A stretch of DNA of 64,000 nt from contig JAHALR010000002.1 of assembly GCA_018362895.1 (NCBI GenBank), positions 1 to 64,000 of the forward strand, written 5' to 3'. The stretch is from Clostridium sp. (GTDB lineage Bacteria; Cyanobacteriota; Vampirovibrionia; Gastranaerophilales; Gastranaerophilaceae). Of this stretch, positions 1 to 8,179 are shown piece after piece. Numbering within the stretch: the stretch's first letter is position 1; every line of letters starts with the position of its first letter. The position numbers were made by a program, and so were the translations under genes. The notes under the pieces were generated by a model, which saw only the letters and a list, made by a program, of their open reading frames with translations, was not told where the DNA came from and made no database searches.

Positions 1-433
1 AATCAGACTTACATACTTAGTAAGCGAAAAACAGTTTGCAAAATACTACAACAAAGCTGCAAGAACAAAAGGCGTTACAGGTACAGTTCTTTTACAATTA
101 TTGGAAAGAAGACTTGACAACACTGTGTTCAGAGCAGGTTTTGCTACAACAAGAAGACAAGCCAGACAAATCGTAAACCACGGTCATGTTCTTGTTAACG
201 GCAAAAAGGTTGATATTCCTTCTTATCTCGTAAAAGCAGGTGATGTGATTACAGTAAGAGCAAGAAGTGCAGAATTCCTTAAAACAGTAATGGAACCTCT
301 TGATGTTGCTGCTCCTCAATGGATGACAGTTGACACTAACGAACAAAAAATTACGTTTGACAGAATTCCTGAAAGAGAAGAACTCGATCCTGAATTCAAA
401 GAACAACTTGTAATCGAGTACTACTCTAAATAA
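1..433 (+). CDS. rpsD: 30S ribosomal protein S4, 5'-truncated by the window edge
   Basis: The reading frame is already open at base 2. It gives about 143 residues of S4, where a full protein has about 200, so roughly the first 55-60 residues lie outside the window. The recognisable S4 core (KGVTG, then LLQLLERRLDN) is followed by the S4 RNA-binding domain (ARQIVNHGHVLVNGKKVDIPS). S4 is a primary 16S rRNA binder that nucleates assembly of the 30S body and in many bacteria represses its own operon. The gene lies 43 bp upstream of rpoA in the same direction, the usual rpsD-rpoA-rplQ order. The TTG at 101 is an internal Leu codon, not the start. Confidence 0.97.
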   Translation, partial: IRLTYLVSEKQFAKYYNKAARTKGVTGTVLLQLLERRLDNTVFRAGFATTRRQARQIVNHGHVLVNGKKVDIPSYLVKAGDVITVRARSAEFLKTVMEPLDVAAPQWMTVDTNEQKITFDRIPEREELDPEFKEQLVIEYYSK

Positions 434-476
434 TAATCCACATTAATCTGAAAATTATGAATTAGGAGAAAAACAG

Positions 477-1457
477 ATGGAATTAAAAATTAAATGTAAT
501 AACACAGTTACAAACTCAGACGGTTCACAATACGGTAAATTCGTAATCGAGCCGTTGGAAAGAGGATTCGGAAACACTATCGGAAACGCTTTGAGACGTG
601 TATTGTTATCTTCTTTGGAAGGTTCTGCTGTTACTGCTGTCAGAATCGAAGGTATCACACACGAATATACAGCTATACCTGGCATTGTTGAAGATGTAAT
701 CGATATTATGCTCAATCTCAAAGGTATGGTTGTAAAAACTGATTCCAAAGAAGTTCAACAGTTGAGATTAGATGTTGACAAACCGGGCCCGGTGCTTGCT
801 TCTGATATCCAACTTCCCGCAGGTGTTAAAGTTGTTAACCCTGACTGGCTGATTTGTACGGTAGCAGAAGGCGGTTCAATCCACGCTGATATTCTTGTTG
901 AATCAGGAAAAGGATACATTGCTCACGATGTATTAAAAGATGGCAAAAACGGACTTCCTATCGATATGTTGCCGATTGATGCTACATTTATGCCTATCAA
1001 ACGCGTCAGCTATAACGTAGAAAACACCCGTGTAGGTGACGTTACAGACTTCGACAAATTAAACCTCGAAATCTGGTCAAACGGTTCAATTGATGTAAGC
1101 AATGCATTATCACAGGCAGCTAACATTCTTATTGAACACTTTATGCAAATTGCTTCTATCACAGGAACTCCTGTTATCACAGTGCCTCAGGCTGCTGTGG
1201 TTGAGGAAGAAGTTGTTGCTGATACAACAGCTCCTACTATTTCAATCGAGGATTTGGAATTGTCAGTAAGAGCTTACAACTGCTTAAAAAGAGCAAGCAT
1301 CAACAATATGGCTGAACTCTTGAAAAAATCAGAACATGATCTTTTAAATATCAAGAACTTCGGCAAAAAATCTTCTGATGAAGTAATCGAAAAACTTCAC
1401 CAGTTCGGTTTAGACCTTATGCCTAATCCGGAAGGCGTAGACCTTGAAGAAGTATAA
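477..1457 (+). CDS. rpoA: DNA-directed RNA polymerase subunit alpha
   Basis: The 326-aa protein has normal alpha length. The N-terminal assembly domain shows the EPLERGFGNTIGNALRRVLL signature near residues 25-45, where the dimer interface and beta contact lie. A flexible Val/Glu-rich linker around residues 235-255 leads to the alpha-CTD (ELSVRAYNCLKRASINN ... LLNIKNFGKKS), which binds UP elements and activators. An AGGAGAA ribosome-binding site at 464-470 sits 6 nt before ATG 477. It is co-directional between rpsD and rplQ, as expected for the alpha operon. Confidence 0.98.
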   Translation: MELKIKCNNTVTNSDGSQYGKFVIEPLERGFGNTIGNALRRVLLSSLEGSAVTAVRIEGITHEYTAIPGIVEDVIDIMLNLKGMVVKTDSKEVQQLRLDVDKPGPVLASDIQLPAGVKVVNPDWLICTVAEGGSIHADILVESGKGYIAHDVLKDGKNGLPIDMLPIDATFMPIKRVSYNVENTRVGDVTDFDKLNLEIWSNGSIDVSNALSQAANILIEHFMQIASITGTPVITVPQAAVVEEEVVADTTAPTISIEDLELSVRAYNCLKRASINNMAELLKKSEHDLLNIKNFGKKSSDEVIEKLHQFGLDLMPNPEGVDLEEV

Positions 1458-1499
1458 GTAATAGTTGAAAAGTACAATTAATTAGTAAGGACAAATAAA

Positions 1500-1937
1500 A
1501 TGAGACACCAGTCTAAAAAACACACATTAGGAAAAGCACAAGACCAAAGAAATGCTTTGCTGCGTTCTTTAGCGACTGAACTTATTTTGCACGGTGAAAT
1601 AAAAACTACTATGGCAAGAGCAAAAGCTCTCAGACCTTATGCAGAAAACATCATCACACTTGCAAAACAAGGAAGCCTCCACTCAAGAAGACAGGCTGCA
1701 AGATTCATTTTTGACCGTGAAACAGGCAAATTCATGAATTTTGAAACAGGCGAGGTTCTTGAAGGCGTAGAAAAAGCTGATAAAGAAAAGAAAGCAATTG
1801 CTCAAACTGTTTTGAGAAAATTGTTCAGCGAAGTCGGCAAAAAATACGAAAACAGAAACGGCGGCTACACAAGAATTTACAGAATGCCCCCCAGAAGAGG
1901 CGATGCTTCTGAAATGGCATTGATTCAATTGGTGTAA
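1500..1937 (+). CDS. rplQ: 50S ribosomal protein L17
   Basis: The 145-aa protein opens with the L17 signature (MRHQSKKHTLGKAQDQRNALLRSLA at the N terminus) and ends with the conserved TRIYRMPPRRGDASEMALIQL tail. It is longer than the common 115-130 aa because of an insertion around residues 75-100 (a TGKFMNFETGEVLEGVEK stretch). L17 binds 23S rRNA near the peptide exit tunnel. TAAGGA at 1486-1491 serves as the ribosome-binding site. The stop codon shares one base with the truA start (TAATG), so the two genes are probably translationally coupled. Confidence 0.97.
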   Translation: MRHQSKKHTLGKAQDQRNALLRSLATELILHGEIKTTMARAKALRPYAENIITLAKQGSLHSRRQAARFIFDRETGKFMNFETGEVLEGVEKADKEKKAIAQTVLRKLFSEVGKKYENRNGGYTRIYRMPPRRGDASEMALIQLV

Positions 1938-2710
1938 TGCCTAAGTATTCGATTATCGTAGAATATATCGGAACAAACTATTCGGGCTCACAGGTTCAGC
2001 CTGATAAGGAAACGATTCAGTCTGAACTTAACAAAGCCCTTCGCACATTAGATAAATCTATAACAAAAACAATATTCTCGGGCAGAACTGACGCCGGAGT
2101 GCATTCAAAAGGACAGGTTGTCCATTTTGTGAGTGAGGAGCCGATTGTTGCTTCAAGGTTTCTCAATTCGATAAATGGTATTCTTCCTAACGACATCAGT
2201 GTTTCAAAAATTGAAGAAGTTGAAGAACGCTTTCATGCTCAACTGAGTGCAAAATACAGAAGGTATCAGTATAGGATTGTCAACAGACGATTCAGAAGTG
2301 CCTGGGATTCTCACTCTCTTTTGGTTCGGGAGCCTCTGAATCTTGAGAGAATGAATTCGGCTCTTTCTTATTTAAAAGGTGAACACGATTTCACTTCGTT
2401 TAAATCAATGAAAACAGCCAATCCTGCAAAAGATTGTATTGTATACAAGGCAGAATGTTCAAAACATGGTGATGAAATTATTTTCGAGATTGTGGCGAAC
2501 AGGTTTTTGTACAATATGGTCAGAACAATAGTCGGGACTTTGTTGATGATTGAGAAAGACAAGCTTGAACCCGAAGCTATGAAACTCATTCTGGAGGCAA
2601 AGGACAGAACGCAAGCAGGACCTACAATCAGTCCTGAGGGGCTGACACTGGTCGAGGTCGGATATTCAGACTTTGATCACAATAAATCAGAAGATAGCAA
2701 CACAATATAA
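1937..2710 (+). CDS. truA: tRNA pseudouridine(38-40) synthase TruA
   Basis: The 257-aa protein matches TruA length. The catalytic motif FSGRTDAGVHS places the nucleophilic Asp at residue 52. The second half contains the family's FLYNMVRTIVGTLL segment. TruA isomerises uridines 38-40 in the anticodon stem-loop of several tRNAs. The gene begins on the last base of the rplQ stop and is followed after 15 bp by rplM. Placement between rplQ and rplM-rpsI is also known from cyanobacteria and Firmicutes. Confidence 0.96.
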   Translation: MPKYSIIVEYIGTNYSGSQVQPDKETIQSELNKALRTLDKSITKTIFSGRTDAGVHSKGQVVHFVSEEPIVASRFLNSINGILPNDISVSKIEEVEERFHAQLSAKYRRYQYRIVNRRFRSAWDSHSLLVREPLNLERMNSALSYLKGEHDFTSFKSMKTANPAKDCIVYKAECSKHGDEIIFEIVANRFLYNMVRTIVGTLLMIEKDKLEPEAMKLILEAKDRTQAGPTISPEGLTLVEVGYSDFDHNKSEDSNTI

Positions 2711-2725
2711 AAGGAAAACTGAAAG

Positions 2726-3163
2726 ATGAAAACATATTCAGCAAAACCTCTTGAAGTTGAAAGAAAATGGTATGTAATCGATGCAGAAGGTCAAACTTTG
2801 GGCAGATTGGCTACTGTTTGCGCTAACTTACTCAGAGGTAAAACAAAACCTGAATTTACTCCTAACGTTGATACAGGCGATTTTGTTATCGTTATTAACG
2901 CTGAAAAAATTCAGGTTACAGGTAAAAAAGAAACTGACAAAATTTATTACCACCATACAATGTATCCGGGTGGATTGAAATCAATATCTTTTAAAGATTT
3001 GATGGCAAAAGATCCTACAAAAGCTATTGAAAAGGCTGTAAAAGGAATGCTTCCGCACAACACATTGGGAGCTCAACAGTTTACAAAACTGAAAGTTTAC
3101 GCAGGTTCAGAGCATCCGCATGAAGCTCAAAAACCCGTTGTATATGAAATGGAGGTTAAATAA
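2726..3163 (+). CDS. rplM: 50S ribosomal protein L13
   Basis: The 145-aa protein shows L13 landmarks: WYVIDAEGQTLGRLAT near the N terminus, GDFVIVINAEKIQVTGKK, then YHHTMYPGG and KAVKGMLPHNTLG in the C-terminal half. L13 is an early-assembly protein of the 50S subunit. AAAGGAAAACTGAAAG upstream of ATG 2726 supplies the ribosome-binding site. The stop codon overlaps the rpsI ATG by one base, and the rplM-rpsI pair is almost universally conserved. Confidence 0.97.
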   Translation: MKTYSAKPLEVERKWYVIDAEGQTLGRLATVCANLLRGKTKPEFTPNVDTGDFVIVINAEKIQVTGKKETDKIYYHHTMYPGGLKSISFKDLMAKDPTKAIEKAVKGMLPHNTLGAQQFTKLKVYAGSEHPHEAQKPVVYEMEVK

Positions 3164-3555
3164 TGGCAGACGTAATTATGGCAACAGGCAGAAGAAAAAC
3201 CTCTATCGCAGTTGTAAAATTAGTTAAAGGCAAAGGCAGAGTATTCATCAACGGAAAAACTCTTGCTGCTTATATCGGAAACAGACCTGCTTTGGAAATC
3301 CAAATTTTCAAGCCGTTAGCGCTGACAGAAAATATGGAAAACTATGATGTTAGAGTTAAAGCAGTAGGCGGCGGAATTTCTTCCCAAGCCGGTGCTATCA
3401 GACACGGTATCTCAAGAGCTTTGTTAGAAGTAAACCCTGAATACAGAAGCGTGTTGAAGGCAGAAGGTCTTTTAACCAGAGATGCAAGAGTTAAAGAACG
3501 TAAAAAATACGGTAGAAAAAGAGCAAGAAAAAGATTCCAATTCTCAAAACGTTAG
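3163..3555 (+). CDS. rpsI: 30S ribosomal protein S9
   Basis: The 130-aa protein starts with the S9 motif ATGRRKTSIAVVKL and ends in the basic tail KKYGRKRARKRFQFSKR, whose last residues reach the P-site tRNA in known ribosomes. The middle shows the conserved GGGISSQAGAIRHGISRALL segment. It overlaps rplM by one base (TAATGG) and is the last gene of the operon, followed by a strong intrinsic terminator. Confidence 0.98.
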   Translation: MADVIMATGRRKTSIAVVKLVKGKGRVFINGKTLAAYIGNRPALEIQIFKPLALTENMENYDVRVKAVGGGISSQAGAIRHGISRALLEVNPEYRSVLKAEGLLTRDARVKERKKYGRKRARKRFQFSKR

Positions 3556-3603
3556 AGAGATGCGGCACGGCCGAAAGAATCTTTGTTCAAATATCAAAGA
3601 AGC

Positions 3604-3637
3604 AAAAAAGCGAATCCTCAACGGTTCGCTTTTTTTT
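3604..3637 (+). terminator. Rho-independent terminator after rpsI
   Basis: An A-run leads into AGCGAA-T-CC, a short loop, then GG-TTCGCT followed directly by a run of eight T. The hairpin begins about 50 nt after the rpsI stop and would end the ribosomal operon transcript. Confidence 0.85.
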
Positions 3638-3750
3638 GCTATTTTAGGATAAATGGCTATAAGTTATTAAAAATATTTGATTCAAAATTTACAATTGTTA
3701 AGCGTTTTGCACTGAAAAAATGATAATTATAGCAAAAAAGTCTATTCACG

Positions 3751-3759
3751 TGTTATATT
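3751..3759 (+). promoter_or_regulatory. Extended -10 promoter element for the 247-aa hypothetical gene
   Basis: TG-T-TATATT forms an extended -10 box, 21 bp before the ATG at 3781, with no good -35 hexamer at the normal distance. The predicted start near 3766 would give a very short leader that just includes the CGGAG ribosome-binding site. Confidence 0.4.
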
Positions 3760-3780
3760 ACATAAAAACGGAGAAATTTC

Positions 3781-4524
3781 ATGATTAAACAGATTGGCGG
3801 AATCCCGCTTACTATTGTGAAAAATATAAATGGAAAAAGAACTGTAACAGTTGCACCTATTGAAAAACTTTCAAAAAACATAGACAATAAAATTGCAAAA
3901 AATATCGAGGCAAGGCTTAAAGAAACACAAAATTCGGGTGCTCATGTATTAGGTATTTTTGAAAGAGTACTGGACAACGGTGATGTTGTTATCCTTGAAA
4001 ATAAAGCAAAATACAGTGATATTGTCGACCCTGTTTTTGCAGATGTTGTTACTTTGTTCAAAAAAGACGGAACTGTTAAAACACGAACTAAGGTCACGAA
4101 ATCAAAGACTTTTGTTGGGTATGGTGTGGCTCACAAATATGATGTGTACAAATATATTGAAAGTGTTCGAGACGGAAAAGTTTTATCCAAAAAATCAGCA
4201 TATGTAAAGCTGGACAACGGTTGTTCTCCTATTTTCTGGGAACGAGTTTCATCTAATGCGGACAAGACTGATTATGAGTTTTTTCAAAATCTCGAAAAGG
4301 ACAGATATTATATGGATTCGAAAGATTTTCTCGAAAACAAACCGTATAAAAATGATGTATATAAACAAACAGAAGGATGGGAAAAGAAAAGACAAGAATT
4401 GATGCACGCACCGTGGCATGTTTATGACGAGTTCATAACAAAAGGCGAATGTCTTCCTTTTACAAAAACTAAGGTCACACGCAAAGGAAATTTCATGGAT
4501 GAGTTTAAAGCACCGAAATTTTAA
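3781..4524 (+). CDS. Hypothetical protein, 247 aa
   Basis: I do not recognise a family. The protein has no signal peptide and no membrane segment, so it is probably cytosolic. It starts with a beta-strand-rich stretch (IGGIPLTIVKNINGKRTVTVAP) and contains a central VFADVVTLFKKDGTVKTRTKVTKS hairpin-like region. The C-terminal third is rich in Lys, Asp and aromatic residues (FFQNLEKDRYYMDSKDFLENKPYKNDVYKQ). CGGAG at 3769-3773 is a ribosome-binding site 7 nt before ATG. It follows the rpsI terminator and precedes the TPR gene by 51 bp in the same direction. Codon use matches its neighbours, so it is probably a real, lineage-restricted gene. Confidence 0.75.
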   Translation: MIKQIGGIPLTIVKNINGKRTVTVAPIEKLSKNIDNKIAKNIEARLKETQNSGAHVLGIFERVLDNGDVVILENKAKYSDIVDPVFADVVTLFKKDGTVKTRTKVTKSKTFVGYGVAHKYDVYKYIESVRDGKVLSKKSAYVKLDNGCSPIFWERVSSNADKTDYEFFQNLEKDRYYMDSKDFLENKPYKNDVYKQTEGWEKKRQELMHAPWHVYDEFITKGECLPFTKTKVTRKGNFMDEFKAPKF

Positions 4525-4534
4525 TCCGGATTAG

Positions 4535-4563
4535 TTGTATTGCTTTTATTTTAAAAATATAAG
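4535..4563 (+). promoter_or_regulatory. Sigma70-type promoter for the TPR gene
   Basis: TTGTAT, a 17-nt spacer and TATAAG form a plausible promoter. The predicted transcription start near 4570 is only a few bases before ATG 4576, and no Shine-Dalgarno sequence is visible. The message may therefore be nearly leaderless. Confidence 0.45.
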
Positions 4564-4575
4564 ATAATAATAACC

Positions 4576-6570
4576 ATGAGAAGAGAATTGACCTTAGCAT
4601 TATCATTATCATTATTTCTGGCAATGGCTCCGATGGGTGTGTCTGCCAAAATGTCACCGGAATCATATCAGCTGTTTCAAACAGCCAACAGCCTTGAAAA
4701 AGACAGCAATCTCGGTCAGGCAGCCGAACAAATAAAAAAAGCAATTGAGCTTTCTCCTGATGAGGCGATACTTTATATCAAATTGGGAGGGCTTTATTCA
4801 GAAATGGGCGACTGGCAGAATGCTCTTGTTGCCTATAAAAAAGCTATCAGAATCAAGCCGAATGATGCTGTTGTTTATATCAGCATGGGAAATATCTTGC
4901 AGCAGCAGCATGATTATGAAAATGCCTTTCAGGCGTATAATCAGGCTTTGACAATTTTTCCGGAATATAAATATAATTATTTGAATCTTGCGAATGTGAA
5001 ATTTCTTCAGGGTGATAATCAAGAGGCAATTAAATATTTTAAAACTTTTCTCGGATATTATCCTGACAACGTCGAAGCGAGAGAAAACCTTGCTTCTATT
5101 TATTTGAAACTGGATAAATATCAAGATGCCGCAGATGAATATGCTTCTCTCTATACGAAAAATCCAACGGGCTTTAATGAATATCCAAATTACGGATTGG
5201 CTCTTTTACGTTCCGGAGATTATACAAATGCAGTTGAAATGTTTAAAAAGGCAGTGAGAATAGACCCTAATGACTATGCTTCTCATGGCAATATGGCTCT
5301 TGCTTATGTAAGACTCGACAAAAATGATCTTGCCTTGATTGAGTTTAGAAACGCTTTTCAGATAAAACCTGATCTTGATGATTTGAAATTTGATTATGCA
5401 AACCTTCTTGCTGATATGGGCAAGACTCAAGATGCAATCAACATGTATAAAGAATATATTGCATACAAACCCAAAGATCCTATGGCATATTATAACCTGG
5501 GTTTGATTTATCAAAAAAATTCAAAATATGATGATGCAATTGCTTCTTACACAAAATCTCTCGAGCTGGAGCCTTCAAATGCAGAAGTAAAAAGAGAACT
5601 TGCAAGAAGCTATCACTTCAGCAAGAACTATACAGAAGCAATCAAACTGTATGACGAGCTCCTTGCACAGGATAAAAATGATTATAACCTGTTATTCAAT
5701 AAAGCAATTGCGCTTCATGCAACAGGCAGCTATGACAGTGCAATTTCTATTTATAAAAACCTTTATTCTCAAAGAAATGAGCCTAAAGTTAAAGAATATT
5801 TGGGTAAAGCATATTTGAATCAGGGCGATTATTTTATGAAAAACGGATCACAGAAAAAGGCCGTAAACTGCTATGAACAAGCTGCTGCATTGAATGCTAA
5901 CGATGTTGATGCTTACAAGGCTATGGCGAAGGCTTATGATTCTATCGGGGCAAAAACTAAAGCCATTGAAAAATTTGAAAGAGCTATTGAAATTAACCCT
6001 GATGATCCTGAAACCAATATAGAATATGCAAAAACACTTTCTAAATATGAAAGAAATCAAGAAGCTCAAGATGTTTTCAGTAAGGCTATTTCTCTTGATT
6101 CACAAAACTCTGAGGCTCACATCGGGCTGGCAGATTCTTACATGGCAGAAAAAGCTTATGACAAAGCAGTTGTTGAATATGAAAAGGCTGTTGCTCTTGA
6201 CTCAGAAGACGAAGCTGCTTTGATTAAACTTGGCAATGCTTATAAAGCTATGTCTCAAACTCAAAAGGCTCTTGAACAGTATGAAAAAGCTGTGTTTTTG
6301 AATATAAAAAATACAGATGCAATGTTCAATTCAGGGCTTTGTTACGCTGAACTCAAAGACTATGCAAAAGCAAAAGATTCATTCAATAAGGTAATTGCTA
6401 TTGACCCGAATTACGCTTATGCTTATTACGCACTGGGCATGGCTTATGAAACAGAAAAAGACTACACAAAAGCTATTGTGAATTATGAAAAATTTATGAC
6501 CCTGTCAGATGATAATGATATGAAATCTCAGGTCAAAAATCAGGTTGAATATTTGAAGTCTAAGAAATAA
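4576..6570 (+). CDS. Secreted TPR-repeat protein, 664 aa
   Basis: A signal peptide (residues 1-24, hydrophobic core then GVSAKM) is followed by tetratricopeptide repeats that fill almost all of the remaining 640 residues. Canonical repeat ends such as KAIRIKPNDAVVYISMGNILQ, KAVRIDPNDYASHGNMALAYV and KAIAIDPNYAYAYYALGMAYE recur every 34 residues, giving roughly 16-18 units. No catalytic domain is visible, so it most likely acts as a periplasmic or outer-surface scaffold. Two short genes follow with 1-nt spacing and a 4-nt overlap, forming a three-gene operon. The partner protein cannot be named from sequence. Confidence 0.9.
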   Translation: MRRELTLALSLSLFLAMAPMGVSAKMSPESYQLFQTANSLEKDSNLGQAAEQIKKAIELSPDEAILYIKLGGLYSEMGDWQNALVAYKKAIRIKPNDAVVYISMGNILQQQHDYENAFQAYNQALTIFPEYKYNYLNLANVKFLQGDNQEAIKYFKTFLGYYPDNVEARENLASIYLKLDKYQDAADEYASLYTKNPTGFNEYPNYGLALLRSGDYTNAVEMFKKAVRIDPNDYASHGNMALAYVRLDKNDLALIEFRNAFQIKPDLDDLKFDYANLLADMGKTQDAINMYKEYIAYKPKDPMAYYNLGLIYQKNSKYDDAIASYTKSLELEPSNAEVKRELARSYHFSKNYTEAIKLYDELLAQDKNDYNLLFNKAIALHATGSYDSAISIYKNLYSQRNEPKVKEYLGKAYLNQGDYFMKNGSQKKAVNCYEQAAALNANDVDAYKAMAKAYDSIGAKTKAIEKFERAIEINPDDPETNIEYAKTLSKYERNQEAQDVFSKAISLDSQNSEAHIGLADSYMAEKAYDKAVVEYEKAVALDSEDEAALIKLGNAYKAMSQTQKALEQYEKAVFLNIKNTDAMFNSGLCYAELKDYAKAKDSFNKVIAIDPNYAYAYYALGMAYETEKDYTKAIVNYEKFMTLSDDNDMKSQVKNQVEYLKSKK

Positions 6571-6571
6571 T

Positions 6572-7000
6572 ATGAAAACAGCTTCGAAATATTTTATGGT
6601 GCTTTTTTTGTGCTTTACAAGCATTGTTATGAGTGCTTGGCGCTTTCACCTGAAAAAAAACAGACCGCTGCTGCTTTTTAACAACCGTCCTATTACATCA
6701 CAAACCATAAACTATACAACAAGATATTTTAAAACAGGTCAGAAAATCCATTTTATTCTGATAGTTCCATTAGGCTTCAAAGATGACCATATTCGTGTAC
6801 AGCTGGTTAAAAAAGAAGAAAAAACGGAGCATTGGGGATATAAGGTCTACTGGGCTCAGGACTATCAAGTCGAACGTGGAGACAAGTCTTTTATTTCTTA
6901 TATAGTCGTTCCTGAAAAGGGATATTACTTCTTACAAATTTTTGAGTTCAATGATTTTGACTGGCCTCTTGTACGTAATGATTTCTGGGTGAGAGAATGA
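6572..7000 (+). CDS. Hypothetical membrane-anchored protein, 142 aa
   Basis: An N-terminal hydrophobic segment (residues 6-22, YFMVLFLCFTSIVMSAW) without a clear cleavage site suggests a signal anchor or uncleaved signal. The rest looks like a small extracytoplasmic beta domain (FKTGQKIHFILIVPLGF, FISYIVVPEKGYYFLQIFEF). I recognise no family. It begins 1 nt after the TPR gene's stop and overlaps the next gene by 4 nt (ATGA), so co-expression is likely. An accessory role to the TPR protein is only an inference. Confidence 0.75.
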   Translation: MKTASKYFMVLFLCFTSIVMSAWRFHLKKNRPLLLFNNRPITSQTINYTTRYFKTGQKIHFILIVPLGFKDDHIRVQLVKKEEKTEHWGYKVYWAQDYQVERGDKSFISYIVVPEKGYYFLQIFEFNDFDWPLVRNDFWVRE

Positions 7001-7422
7001 TGAAGAATCTCTTCTTGTATGTAAAATTCTATTTTTTCAAACTCTTTAGCGCAAAATATAAAATAAAAGGTAAATGCAATCGCTGTGGAGCTTGCTGCCG
7101 TAATATAGTTTTTATGATTGAGAATGACTATGTCACAAATGAGGCACAGTTTGAGCGTTTGAAAGAGTTTGACAAAAAATATTACCACTTTGAAATTTCA
7201 GGAAAAAGCGCCCGTAAAGAAAAAAACGGAGAACAGGTTTTGTTGTTCAGATGTAAGTCCCTTGATGAGAACAACAGATGCAAGGATTATTTCTTCCGTT
7301 CGATTTATTGCAGGGAATATCCGCGGGTTACAGAAAAAATCAGACTTGGCGGGTGTGAAACTTTTGAGACCTGCGGATATGAGATAGGGGTTGATAAAAA
7401 ATTTAAAGAATATTTAAGATAA
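6997..7422 (+). CDS. YkgJ-type cysteine-cluster protein
   Basis: The 141-aa protein carries the CNRCGACCRN motif at about residues 27-36, then CKSLDENNRCKDYF, YCREYPRV and CETFETCGY. This is the arrangement of the YkgJ/UPF0153 family, thought to bind zinc or an iron-sulfur cluster. The biochemical role of the family is not settled. The N terminus has a short hydrophobic/aromatic stretch (LYVKFYFFKLF) that may associate with membrane. ATG overlaps the previous stop as ATGA. A second in-frame Met follows immediately, so the start could be 3 nt later. Confidence 0.85.
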   Translation: MMKNLFLYVKFYFFKLFSAKYKIKGKCNRCGACCRNIVFMIENDYVTNEAQFERLKEFDKKYYHFEISGKSARKEKNGEQVLLFRCKSLDENNRCKDYFFRSIYCREYPRVTEKIRLGGCETFETCGYEIGVDKKFKEYLR

Positions 7423-7537
7423 AAAAATATTAAATATCCTTTACATAACCTGATTTTGGGTCAATTTTTGAATCCGATTTGTTTTACATGTTTTGTGAAG
7501 TAGTCTCAAATTTTGTTGGATTCTGGTACAATAAAAT

Positions 7538-8179
7538 TTGCCGAATGTGAAAGGTAAAACTTTCTTGATTATTAATAACAAAAAAATTCTGAACGGAATA
7601 AAGTTTGTAGGTGAAAGTATAAACTCTCCGGAACAAAGACTGATTCAAGGTGCGACGGCACTGATGACCCAGCCTTTAATTGACCTGAATAACAAGGATG
7701 TTGATGAGGATACCAGAATGATGTCAGTGGCAAGAACACTGGCAAAAATAATAGCAGGAACCATAGTCGGAGTGCTTGTACGTCAGGGCAGCATCTCTTT
7801 GATAAATGCTATGTCTCAATATAAATTCAATCCTTTGGCTACTTCAGGTTCTAAGCTTCAAGATGTCGGCAAACTTCGAAGCCTGTTTCTACCTGCTTTT
7901 AAAACAGTTTGTTCTGCAATGACCGAGCAGGCAGCAAAAGAAGAAATGAATCTTTACAGAAAAGGCATGGGCACATTTATCGGAACAATGGTCGGTCTTA
8001 TTACTAACTTCTTGATTGATGCTCCTGCAACAAAATGGCTCACAGGAATATTTTATAAAAAGATAAAGAAAGATGATAATCAACAGGAAAATACATCCAA
8101 AACAAACCTGCAACATGTGAATACAGCAAATACTGCTCCTTCACTGCTTGTGAAACTGCAAAAGGAGGTGCTTAAATGA
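7538..8179 (+). CDS. Hypothetical membrane protein, 213 aa (first of a pair)
   Basis: I recognise no named family. Two hydrophobic stretches are visible: ARTLAKIIAGTIVGVLV around residues 65-82, and GTFIGTMVGLITNFLI around 145-160. A basic, Gln/Asn-rich cytosolic-looking tail follows. The start is uncertain: there is no good ATG. TTG 7538 lies just after an extended -10 (TGG-TACAAT, 7527-7532), GTG 7547 is possible, and TTG 7565 follows AAAGG at 7550-7554. The stop overlaps the next ATG by 4 nt (ATGA), so both proteins are likely made together. Expression starts from its own promoter after a 115-bp gap. Confidence 0.7.
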   Translation: MPNVKGKTFLIINNKKILNGIKFVGESINSPEQRLIQGATALMTQPLIDLNNKDVDEDTRMMSVARTLAKIIAGTIVGVLVRQGSISLINAMSQYKFNPLATSGSKLQDVGKLRSLFLPAFKTVCSAMTEQAAKEEMNLYRKGMGTFIGTMVGLITNFLIDAPATKWLTGIFYKKIKKDDNQQENTSKTNLQHVNTANTAPSLLVKLQKEVLK

